Source: Chloroflexota bacterium (GTDB lineage: Bacteria; Chloroflexota; Anaerolineae; Anaerolineales; UBA11579). Taken from it: a stretch of DNA of 5,585 nt. A model generated the notes under the pieces. It was not told the DNA's origin. It ran no database searches and was given only the letters and a program-made list of their open reading frames with translations. Both the position numbers and the translations under genes were made by a program. Positions 1 to 4,991 of this stretch are shown here, in pieces (the stretch's first letter is position 1; every line of letters begins with the position of its first letter). Where the stretch lies: positions 1-5,585 of the forward strand of contig DNGN01000343.1 in NCBI GenBank assembly GCA_003486225.1, given 5' to 3'.

Positions 1-34
1 GTTATGTAATGGCAACTCGTTTTGATGCCACCAG

Positions 35-52
35 TTACAAATCGATTTGTAA
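35..52. promoter_or_regulatory. Perfect 18-bp palindrome, possible operator
   Basis: The sequence TTACAAATCGATTTGTAA equals its own reverse complement over all 18 bases with no spacer. Having no loop, it makes a poor RNA hairpin, but it has the form of a binding site for a dimeric DNA-binding protein. No regulator gene is adjacent on the left inside the window, and the helicase promoter begins about 200 bp to the right, so it may serve a gene outside the window. The protein that binds it is unknown. Confidence 0.45.
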
Positions 53-145
53 AGTTTTCAAGCACGACCCATTGCCTTGGTCTTGCAGCAATCAGTTCAA
101 CCCGGCTTTTTAATTATACTCAGGTTTTGCCGATGTTCCCGCTGA

Positions 146-159
146 ATGATCTGGATCAT
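146..159. repeat. Short inverted repeat ATGATC-TG-GATCAT
   Basis: Two 6-bp arms are exact reverse complements separated by two bases. It lies about 90 bp upstream of the helicase promoter. A site this short can arise by chance, so a regulatory role is only possible. Confidence 0.3.
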
Positions 160-250
160 ATAAAAAATCTGAGATTAAAGTAGAAAAAGCTGTCAGAACA
201 CCTATTTATTAACTTAATCATAGAGGTTGGTATCCCAAGCATTGCATAGC

Positions 251-279
251 TTGACAAGCATGCCACTATCGAGTATTGT
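251..279 (+). promoter_or_regulatory. Sigma70-type promoter for the helicase gene
   Basis: A consensus -35 box TTGACA (251-256) is followed by a 17-bp spacer and the -10 box TATTGT (274-279), which matches the consensus at four of six bases. Transcription would start near position 286 and leave an untranslated leader of about 100 nt before the helicase ATG. Long leaders are common on cold-induced RNA helicase mRNAs, but no cold-shock element was recognised here. Confidence 0.55.
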
Positions 280-324
280 TAGATCTGTTTTACACACTAC
301 CCAGCAGTCTTTGCCGCTGTTACC

Positions 325-339
325 TTGAGCACCGCTCGA
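325..339 (+). other. Small stem-loop in the helicase leader
   Basis: TTGAGC and GCTCGA can pair as a 6-bp stem, with one G-U pair, around the 3-nt loop ACC. It sits about 45 nt before the helicase start. There is no T-run after it, so it is not a terminator. It may be a minor leader structure or chance. Confidence 0.25.
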
Positions 340-384
340 TTTCCCTGACATCCGCTTGACTTCTGAATATTAGGATTAATAAAT

Positions 385-1602
385 ATGAACTTCAATCAGT
401 TCAATCTTGATTCCCGTTTAAATGCGGGGATAAAAAAATCGGGTTATCACAACCCAACACCGATCCAGGAATCAGCTATCCCCCTGGCCATGGCCGGGCA
501 TGACCTGATCGGGACAGCCCAAACCGGGACGGGAAAAACCGCCGCTTTTGTGCTCCCTATTTTGCACAAGTTGCTCAGCAAGCCCGGCAACCAAACGCGA
601 GCCCTGATTATTACACCCACCCGCGAGTTAGCCGATCAAATCCTGCAGTCCATCCGCGAACTAAAAGGCGGTGCGAATATCAGCAGTATCGCCATCTACG
701 GTGGCGTTGGACCTACTGAACAAATTAAGTCATTACGCAACAATGTGCAAATTGTAGTCGCCTGTCCCGGGCGGCTGTTGGATCATATCCAAAGCCAGCA
801 CGCCAAACTTGGGGCCTTGGAAGTATTGGTATTGGATGAAGCTGACCGCATGCTCGATATGGGCTTTCTGCCAGATATCAAACGCATCCTTCAGCACATC
901 CCTGCAAAACGGCAAACCATGTTATTTTCAGCCACTTTTCCCAAGGAAATTGAACAGCTGGCCTTGCAAACCCTGCATAACCCCAAACGCGTTTCTATCG
1001 GAATTGCCCGCCCGGCGCACACTGTTTCGCATACCCTGTATCCGGTCAACCAACACCGGAAAAAGGATCTGCTGCTTAAGTTATTGGAACGGACCGATAC
1101 CAACTCTGTGCTGGTCTTCACTCGCACCAAGCACCGCGCCCGCAAGTTAGCCAAACAGATCGGACAGGCAGGCTACAAAGTCACCAGCTTACATGGCGAT
1201 CGCTCCCAGGGGCAGCGCAGTTCTGCTTTGGATGGTTTCAAGAAAGGCACCTACCAGATTATGGTCGCCACAGATATTGCTGCCCGCGGGCTGGACATCG
1301 ACAGCATTTCCCACGTGATCAATTTTGACATTCCGGATACGGCGGATGCTTATATTCACCGCATCGGACGCACCGGCAGGGCGAAACGCACCGGGGAAGC
1401 CTTCACCCTGATTACCCCCGAAGATCTCAATATGGTGCGGACAATTGAGAAAATCATGAACCATAAACTGGCCAAACAGTTCCTAGCTGACTTTGATTAC
1501 GATGCAGCACCTCCGCAGCAGCCACAGAACAACCGGCAACCCAGAGCAGCTCAACCTCCTGCGAATCGGGCGCGCAAAAAGCAACGGGCACACTACAGAT
1601 AA
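385..1602 (+). CDS. rhlE: DEAD-box ATP-dependent RNA helicase, RhlE type
   Basis: This 405-residue protein unwinds RNA duplexes using ATP, a cytoplasmic role in ribosome assembly, mRNA turnover or cold adaptation. All superfamily 2 motifs are present in order: Q motif (GYHNPTPIQ, 20-28), motif I AQTGTGKT (45-52), Ia PTRELA (78-83), Ib as CPGR (127-130) where TPGR is usual, DEAD (151-154), SAT (182-184), motif V ATDIAARGLD (295-304) and motif VI HRIGRTGR (325-332). The two RecA-like domains end near residue 370, and a basic, Pro/Gln-rich tail (about 373-405) probably binds RNA. Length and the short tail fit RhlE better than the longer DeaD/CsdA proteins. The ATG follows AGGA at 372-375 with a 9-nt gap. 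It is the only + strand gene and is monocistronic, with a hairpin downstream. The exact RNA target cannot be told from sequence. Confidence 0.95.
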   Translation: MNFNQFNLDSRLNAGIKKSGYHNPTPIQESAIPLAMAGHDLIGTAQTGTGKTAAFVLPILHKLLSKPGNQTRALIITPTRELADQILQSIRELKGGANISSIAIYGGVGPTEQIKSLRNNVQIVVACPGRLLDHIQSQHAKLGALEVLVLDEADRMLDMGFLPDIKRILQHIPAKRQTMLFSATFPKEIEQLALQTLHNPKRVSIGIARPAHTVSHTLYPVNQHRKKDLLLKLLERTDTNSVLVFTRTKHRARKLAKQIGQAGYKVTSLHGDRSQGQRSSALDGFKKGTYQIMVATDIAARGLDIDSISHVINFDIPDTADAYIHRIGRTGRAKRTGEAFTLITPEDLNMVRTIEKIMNHKLAKQFLADFDYDAAPPQQPQNNRQPRAAQPPANRARKKQRAHYR

Positions 1603-1666
1603 CCAGCCATTGTATCCAGATTGGAAATTTCCCGAATTATTTGGATATCAAATTGATCTCATTCAA

Positions 1667-1692
1667 AACCGCTCTCAAAAATGAGAGCGGTT
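1667..1692. terminator. Hairpin between convergent genes, likely bidirectional terminator
   Basis: AACCGCTCTCA (1667-1677) and TGAGAGCGGTT (1682-1692) form a perfect 11-bp stem around the loop AAAA. It lies 65 nt after the helicase stop and 62 nt after the regulator stop on the other strand. Read on the - strand the stem is followed by TTTTGAAT, a short T-run; on the + strand no T-run follows. It therefore suits the - strand gene best but probably limits read-through from both sides. Confidence 0.6.
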
Positions 1693-1753
1693 GCGCGTTG
1701 TTGGATCTTGGTGCGATTATAAAATAACGCTAAATTCTAAGGCAGGTTCCAGC

Positions 1754-2161
1754 CTAAGCGTTGCGGTCGCAGAAAATATGCACCGCCTGGCGCACGAATT
1801 CTGCCCCTCCTTCGCGGATGCGTTCGTAATTAATGGCAAATCGCGGGTCCTGCACCCACATATCCGCCAGGTTGCGTATAAATTCGACCTCACAGGTATA
1901 AAAGTACTTATTGAGATATGCGTAGTAATCGCCCACTGCGGCCTGCACGGCAGGATCATCAGGGCTCAGACCTGGATCATTCCCAACCATTCGCATGGTA
2001 ATCTCGCCGCCTTCGAACTTAATGGCTTCTTTCTGCTCATTTGAATAGCTCGACCACTTCTTCTGCGATTCCGCATATTGCGAGGTGTGTCCCCAGCGCT
2101 GCTTGGCCTCCTCCTCATACTGAGTTTCATCAAACCCTTCAAAATAATCCTTATCACTCAT
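1754..2161 (-). CDS. Internal in-frame start giving a stand-alone TipAS-like protein
   Basis: Codon 114 of the regulator is an ATG at 2161-2159 preceded by AAGGAG (2175-2170) with an 8-nt gap, a better ribosome binding site than many gene starts here. Initiation would give a 135-residue protein beginning MSDKDYFEGF that is almost exactly the ligand-binding domain without the DNA-binding half. In Streptomyces lividans tipA, the same arrangement is established: TipAL and a much more abundant TipAS (144 residues) arise from one gene, and TipAS sequesters thiopeptides. That this product is made here is inferred from the site and the domain boundary. Confidence 0.6.
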   Translation of the reverse strand: MSDKDYFEGFDETQYEEEAKQRWGHTSQYAESQKKWSSYSNEQKEAIKFEGGEITMRMVGNDPGLSPDDPAVQAAVGDYYAYLNKYFYTCEVEFIRNLADMWVQDPRFAINYERIREGGAEFVRQAVHIFCDRNA

Positions 2162-2500
2162 TATCGATTCTCCTTGAAGCATGGCTATTGTTTGGTTCAC
2201 AGTTTCGATCAACCTACTCAGGCGCGCGGCCCTGGCTTGTAGGGCAATCCGGTGCTTTTCCAACCCAGACAGCAGGTTAAACCCTGGCTGGTTGAGGATC
2301 AGGTGGATTTCCTTCAATGGCACATCCAGTTCGCGCAAGAACATGATCTGCTGTAACATTAGCAGGCTATCCTGATCGTAGTAACGGTATCCATTGTCCC
2401 TAGTCTCAGCTGGGGAGAGCAGGTCGATCTCGTCGTAATAACGGATCGTGCGCGTGCTTACCCCGGCCAAATCGGCAATCTCTTTAATGGTGTATGGCAT
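1754..2500 (-). CDS. MerR-family regulator with TipAS ligand-binding domain
   Basis: This 248-residue transcription factor is built like Streptomyces TipAL (253 residues). Residues 3-41 form the winged helix-turn-helix (YTIKEIADLAGVSTRTIRYY, then wing DNGYRYY). Residues about 78-110 form the dimer coiled coil, and about 119-244 the TipAS domain with the family-like stretch ADMWVQDPRF and a Cys in FYTC (C203). TipAS domains bind thiopeptide and other large antibiotics, and ligand binding switches on the promoter. I chose ATG 2500 because AGGA (2509-2506) lies 5 nt before it. A GTG at 2512 would add four residues, but the Shine-Dalgarno site would then lie inside the gene. Its own promoter has a 19-bp spacer with a palindrome, so autoregulation is likely. 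No resistance or efflux gene is adjacent, so other targets and the natural ligand are unknown. Confidence 0.9.
   Translation of the reverse strand: MPYTIKEIADLAGVSTRTIRYYDEIDLLSPAETRDNGYRYYDQDSLLMLQQIMFLRELDVPLKEIHLILNQPGFNLLSGLEKHRIALQARAARLSRLIETVNQTIAMLQGESIMSDKDYFEGFDETQYEEEAKQRWGHTSQYAESQKKWSSYSNEQKEAIKFEGGEITMRMVGNDPGLSPDDPAVQAAVGDYYAYLNKYFYTCEVEFIRNLADMWVQDPRFAINYERIREGGAEFVRQAVHIFCDRNA
2170..2175 (-). promoter_or_regulatory. Internal Shine-Dalgarno site for the TipAS-like product
   Basis: AAGGAG on the - strand lies inside the regulator coding region, 8 nt before the in-frame ATG at 2161. It falls in the linker between the coiled coil and the TipAS domain, where purine-rich codons are not obviously required by the protein. 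Confidence 0.55.
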
Positions 2501-2574
2501 GGCATTCCTCACCAGAGCAATTCATCCCGAGACCAAGACCTCTTGTGCATCGGTTGTTCATCAGTTTCTCACCA

Positions 2575-2605
2575 ATCATACACCTTAACGTTACGTTAAT
2601 GTCAA
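2575..2605 (-). promoter_or_regulatory. MerR-type promoter with 19-bp spacer and palindromic operator
   Basis: On the - strand a perfect -35 box TTGACA (2605-2600) and a near-perfect -10 box TATGAT (2580-2575) are separated by 19 bp instead of 17. MerR-family activators work on such over-long spacers by distorting the DNA. The spacer contains TTAACGT-A-ACGTTAA (2599-2585), a perfect 7-1-7 palindrome that extends to 2582-2602 with a single mismatched pair. Transcription would begin near 2568, about 70 nt before the regulator ATG. This is strong sequence evidence that the regulator controls its own gene. Confidence 0.8.
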
Positions 2606-2648
2606 GATTTTTAGAGAAATGCTTGGGCTGGGACCGAAAAATTCCCCG

Positions 2649-2876
2649 CTATTCTTCTTCCCGATTTCGATTGTAGTAGGCGATCATCCTTCCCAACCCG
2701 CGCAGGACGCTTTTTCCCTGCCTGGCAGTTTTGCTGCTCCTTAAGCGCTGGAAAAAGCCCACCACCCAACTTCGGATCACCTTATAGCCGCGCCAGATTC
2801 GGCGCGGTCCAACGACCACAATTAAGATCACAAAGAAAAACAATAATTCCGGTAGACCGATAAACCCGTATTCCAA
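2649..2876 (-). CDS. Small TatA/TatB-like membrane protein
   Basis: The product (75 residues from the start chosen) resembles TatA/TatB subunits of the twin-arginine translocase. It has a short N-terminus, GLPELL (7-12), one membrane helix (about 10-22), the hinge Gly-Pro (23-24) followed by basic residues, then an amphipathic helix (about 27-45) and a charged tail. The Pro-Glu before the helix and the GPRR hinge recall TatB or TatA. The usual LPELG after the hinge is replaced by IWRGY, so it may be a divergent relative. I chose TTG 2876 because AGGAG (2888-2884) lies 7 nt before it, just after the kinase stop. An ATG at 2903 would add nine residues and overlap the kinase, but has no ribosome binding site. 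It is third in the phosphatase-kinase operon. Export function is not proven, and no tatC is in view. Confidence 0.65.
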   Translation of the reverse strand: MEYGFIGLPELLFFFVILIVVVGPRRIWRGYKVIRSWVVGFFQRLRSSKTARQGKSVLRGLGRMIAYYNRNREEE

Positions 2877-2895
2877 ATTTTGTCTCCTATGCCTC

Positions 2896-3750
2896 TCAGG
2901 CATACAGGCGCAGGGTATGCATTACCTGTGCATGGTAGCTGCGCCCGAATAAATTCAGGTGGTTAAGCAGATGATAAAGATTATAAAGCGAAAATCGTTC
3001 ACGCCACCCGGCTTCCAAAGGCCGGACTTCAAGATAGGCTTGCCAAAAACGCTCACCAGGGGAACCAAACAGCACCATCATCGCCAGATCGGCTTCCGCC
3101 CAGCCATAGTAAGCAGCCGGATCAATGATGGCAGGTTCACCAAGGGCATCACTGGTGGCATTGCCGCTCCATAGGTCTCCGTGCAGGATCGAAGCCGGCT
3201 GTTGAGGCACCAGGTCTGGCAAGCGAGAGGATAAGGCCCGCACAGCCTGCCCCTCCGTTCGGCTGAGCAGCCCGCGCCGGACAGCCAGGTCTGCCTGGAA
3301 GACAAACCGGTGTTCCTGGTAAAACTGGTATCCATCCTGCGTCCAGGGGTTCGGCTGGGGAGTACTGCCAATGTAGTTATCTGACTCAAACCCAAACATG
3401 GTGTGCGTTTTTTGGTGCAGCGTGGCCATCTGCCGGCCGAATCTTTCCCAGTAATCCACGCCAGGGCGGCTCGGGGCCAGGTCTTCCATCAGCAAGAAAT
3501 CAGGTCCGTGTAGCAGAGGTTTCGGCACCCGCGGGCCGCCCGGTACCTGCAGCGCTTCCAGCCCAGCCACCTCGCAGGCGAACATGTCTGGCGGGCAGCT
3601 CGGATTGGTTTTGAGGAAAAATTGCTCTCCCGAGGAGGTCAGCAGCCGGACACCGTTATTGATGCACCCACCGCCCACACCGCGGGATGAATCAACCCTG
3701 CCATAGTCTTGTTGCGTGAGCCAATCTGACACCTGCTGCGGGATCATCAT
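2896..3750 (-). CDS. Fructosamine/ribulosamine 3-kinase family protein
   Basis: This 284-residue enzyme belongs to the fructosamine kinase family (E. coli YniA is of similar length). Family members phosphorylate O3 of ketoamines formed when sugars glycate protein amines, which makes the adduct unstable and frees the amine. Visible elements: glycine-rich P-loop GVGGGCINNG (24-33), Lys47 in FFLK, Glu60, hinge LLMEDL (86-91), catalytic loop HGDLWSGN (190-197) with Asp192 and Asn197, metal-binding IDP (209-211), and the family signature AAYYGWAEADLAM (212-224). Bacterial members mostly prefer ribulosamines and erythrulosamines. The first ATG (3750) follows GGAG (3761-3758) with a 7-nt gap and overlaps the phosphatase stop by 4 nt, suggesting translational coupling. 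The reading frame is open upstream to 3981, but that part overlaps the phosphatase and is not coding. P-loop Cys29 matches the redox-sensitive cysteine known in eukaryotic homologues. Confidence 0.92.
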   Translation of the reverse strand: MMIPQQVSDWLTQQDYGRVDSSRGVGGGCINNGVRLLTSSGEQFFLKTNPSCPPDMFACEVAGLEALQVPGGPRVPKPLLHGPDFLLMEDLAPSRPGVDYWERFGRQMATLHQKTHTMFGFESDNYIGSTPQPNPWTQDGYQFYQEHRFVFQADLAVRRGLLSRTEGQAVRALSSRLPDLVPQQPASILHGDLWSGNATSDALGEPAIIDPAAYYGWAEADLAMMVLFGSPGERFWQAYLEVRPLEAGWRERFSLYNLYHLLNHLNLFGRSYHAQVMHTLRLYA

Positions 3751-4235
3751 CCCAGCTCTCCGTTTTCTAAGGCCTCCAGCAAGCCCTGGCAAGAGCGCTT
3801 GACAATCTCGAAGGTGGTCTGGAATCCGTCGATTCCGCCATAGTAGGGATCTGGCACGCCATCTTCGGGACTGCCCTGGGGATCGAATGTCCGCATGGTG
3901 ACCAGCTTGGATTTTTCTTCCGGTGTGCGAGCCAGCCATTGCAGATCGCGCAGGTTTTCCCCGTCCTGCGGAATGATCCAATCGAAACGCTGAAAATCCT
4001 CAGCCTTGACCTGCCTTGCACTCCCACTGTAGTCCAGCCCATTCTGGGCAGCCACTCGCCGCATGCGTGAGTCTGGCTGTTCCCCGATATGATAGGCGGA
4101 TGTTCCTGCTGAGTCGACATGATATTTATCTTGCACCCCGGCTTGTGCTGCCAGGTGATTAAACATATGCTCGGCCAGAGGGCTGCGAATAATATTTCCC
4201 ATGCATACAAACAAGATTCGGGTTTTAGTGTTCAT
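3747..4235 (-). CDS. Low-molecular-weight protein tyrosine phosphatase family protein
   Basis: A 162-residue cytoplasmic phosphatase with the N-terminal Cys-X5-Arg loop: VCMGNIIRSP holds nucleophile Cys11, Arg17 and Ser18. The general acid is Asp129 in DPYYG (129-133), and QDGENLRDL (90-98) is the family's Asp-x-x-Asn element. The second loop cysteine found in many members (Cys17 in human LMW-PTP) is Ile16 here. Members act on phosphotyrosine, and some homologues instead dephosphorylate protein-bound ribulosamine 5-phosphate and erythrulosamine 4-phosphate. Coupling to the downstream ketoamine kinase by an ATGA overlap favours the second role here, by inference. GGAGG (4245-4241) lies 5 nt before ATG 4235 and only 2 nt before ATG 4238, so I chose 4235. 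It is first in the operon and has its own extended -10 promoter. Arsenate reductases share the fold, but the DPYYG motif argues for a phosphatase. Confidence 0.9.
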   Translation of the reverse strand: MNTKTRILFVCMGNIIRSPLAEHMFNHLAAQAGVQDKYHVDSAGTSAYHIGEQPDSRMRRVAAQNGLDYSGSARQVKAEDFQRFDWIIPQDGENLRDLQWLARTPEEKSKLVTMRTFDPQGSPEDGVPDPYYGGIDGFQTTFEIVKRSCQGLLEALENGELG

Positions 4236-4261
4236 CATTACCTCCGGGATGTACGGCCTTG

Positions 4262-4290
4262 ATTATAGCAAACCCCAAAACCAGGATGAA
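4262..4290 (-). promoter_or_regulatory. Extended -10 promoter for the phosphatase-kinase operon
   Basis: On the - strand TGC-TATAAT (4270-4262) is a perfect -10 box with the TG extension. A weak -35 match TTCATC (4290-4285) sits 17 bp upstream, as is common for extended -10 promoters. Transcription would start near 4255, about 20 nt before the phosphatase ATG. The promoter lies in the 64-bp gap after the zinc-ribbon gene. Confidence 0.6.
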
Positions 4291-4318
4291 AGTCACGCTT
4301 TATTCAGGTTTTTGGGGT
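4272..4318 (-). terminator. Possible terminator after the zinc-ribbon gene
   Basis: On the - strand ACCCCAAAAACC (4318-4307) and GGTTTTGGGGT (4282-4272) pair as an 11-bp stem with one bulged A around a 24-nt loop containing the TAA stop. Only TTGC follows, so termination would be weak. It may simply insulate the phosphatase promoter immediately downstream. Confidence 0.35.
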
Positions 4319-4731
4319 GAACGGTTGTCCCGCTCCCACCGTTGAAGGGCGTTTTTCAGCCACTGGAGACGGGTGGATTTTGGTGCCAGGTTTTGTTCAA
4401 ATCCGACCAATCGCTCTACCACCTCATGGTCTCCCCCAACCTTTTGCAGCAGATCATTGTAAATATAGGCCTGATCGAGTGAGGTACCAAAAACCTCTTC
4501 TGCAGAATACGGTTTATTAAGCAGTTTACGGAAAAAGCCGCTCACTTTTTGTCCAAAACCCGAACTGGAAGAAGCTTCACTTTCTCTCCATTCAGAACCA
4601 GAATCTTCTTCGGGCTCAAATAAATTTACCCCGCAGTTGGGACAGCGAGACAGCTGATCGTAGATGATCGCACCGCAGCGAGCGCATTCAGTTTCGTTTT
4701 CACCTGGTTGGGGATCAATACTAAAAGGCAC
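4300..4731 (-). CDS. Zinc-ribbon protein of unknown function
   Basis: The 143-residue product starts with a zinc ribbon: CARC (16-19) and CPNC (30-33), four cysteines positioned to hold one zinc ion. An acidic, serine-rich linker (about 38-58) follows, then a probably helical domain (59-135) beginning with the amphipathic GFFRKLLNKPYSAEEVFG and ending in LQWLKNALQRWERDN. There is no signal peptide or clear membrane helix, so it is likely cytoplasmic. I do not recognise the C-terminal domain; binding to RNA, DNA or protein are all possible. The GTG start is supported by AAGGAGG (4743-4737) 5 nt upstream, one of the best ribosome binding sites in the window. It has its own putative promoter and is separated from the phosphatase operon by 64 bp, so co-regulation is possible but not shown. 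Confidence 0.8.
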   Translation of the reverse strand: MPFSIDPQPGENETECARCGAIIYDQLSRCPNCGVNLFEPEEDSGSEWRESEASSSSGFGQKVSGFFRKLLNKPYSAEEVFGTSLDQAYIYNDLLQKVGGDHEVVERLVGFEQNLAPKSTRLQWLKNALQRWERDNRSPQKPE

Positions 4732-4763
4732 AGCAACCTCCTTGGTTCCAAAAAAGGGGATGG

Positions 4764-4823
4764 CTCAGTTCAAGCTGTGAGCTGATACCCTGAATTGTAA
4801 CACCCCAAAGCCTACTCAGTTCA
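4764..4823. repeat. Direct repeat CTCAGTTCA flanking a putative promoter
   Basis: The 9-mer CTCAGTTCA occurs at 4764-4772 and 4815-4823, with starts 51 bp apart, close to five helical turns. The right copy covers the -35 position of the putative zinc-ribbon promoter and the left copy falls in its early transcribed leader. It could be a paired operator, but chance is not excluded. Confidence 0.3.
4794..4822 (-). promoter_or_regulatory. Putative extended -10 promoter for the zinc-ribbon gene
   Basis: On the - strand TGT-TACAAT (4802-4794) gives a -10 box with five of six consensus bases plus the TG extension. The -35 position (GAACTG, 4822-4817) is not consensus. The start would be near 4787, about 56 nt before the GTG. 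Confidence 0.4.
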
Positions 4824-4871
4824 CGAACATAAACAATCCCACCTAGCTTAATTTCCCCGAGCTGTTAGGCG

Positions 4872-4939
4872 AAAAAAATCCCCCCTCCAGAGCACCAGGC
4901 CGGTCAGCCTGGTTTGTGGCTCCAGAGGGAGGAAATTTT
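4872..4939. terminator. Long stem-loop flanked by A and T runs, strong terminator
   Basis: An outer stem pairs 4879-4893 with 4919-4933, interrupted by a 2x2 internal loop and one mismatch. An inner perfect 7-bp stem pairs ACCAGGC (4894-4900) with GCCTGGT (4907-4913) around a 6-nt loop, with a 5-nt bulge at 4914-4918. On the - strand the structure is followed by ATTTTTTTCG (seven T), a strong rho-independent terminator about 60 nt after the secreted-protein stop. On the + strand AAATTTTACTTTT follows, so it may act both ways. Confidence 0.8.
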
Positions 4940-4991
4940 ACTTTTCCGAGAAATATTCTAAAAGGTGATCCTAAAGTTCATGATTGGCATT

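Larger units (their letters stand above)
1..384. other. Non-coding region upstream of the helicase gene
   Basis: No convincing gene lies here. The only open stretch, positions 3-113 on the + strand, is short, has no ribosome binding site and resembles nothing I recognise. The region holds a perfect 18-bp palindrome (35-52), a 14-bp inverted repeat (146-159), a sigma70-type promoter (251-279) and a small leader hairpin (325-339), each listed separately. No tRNA or known riboswitch shape is apparent by eye. The left part may be the downstream region of a gene outside the window. Confidence 0.6.

Noticed and set aside
3..113. Open frame of 36 codons on the + strand at the left edge
   Set aside because: Too short to be significant, no ribosome binding site, no recognisable motif, and it runs through the 18-bp palindrome; it could be the tail of a gene outside the window, but nothing supports that.
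1493..1684. 63-codon open frame at the 3' end of the helicase gene
   Set aside because: It overlaps the helicase tail in another frame and ends within the terminator hairpin; no ribosome binding site stands out.
1691..2044. 117-codon open frame on the + strand
   Set aside because: It lies opposite the MerR/TipAS gene, whose protein is clearly real; no ribosome binding site or family features.
2501..2512. GTG 2512 as the start of the MerR/TipAS regulator
   Set aside because: AGGA at 2509-2506 would be inside the gene; it is well placed for ATG 2500, and MerR proteins typically begin just before the YTI segment.
2600..2650. Terminator between the TatA/B-like gene and the regulator promoter
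   Set aside because: Only a 4-5 bp stem with a T-run inside its loop could be drawn; not convincing, so some read-through into the regulator gene is possible.
3751..3981. N-terminal extension of the kinase reading frame to 361 residues
   Set aside because: The extra 77 residues overlap the phosphatase in another frame, look unlike the kinase family, and ATG 3750 has a good ribosome binding site and gives the usual family length.
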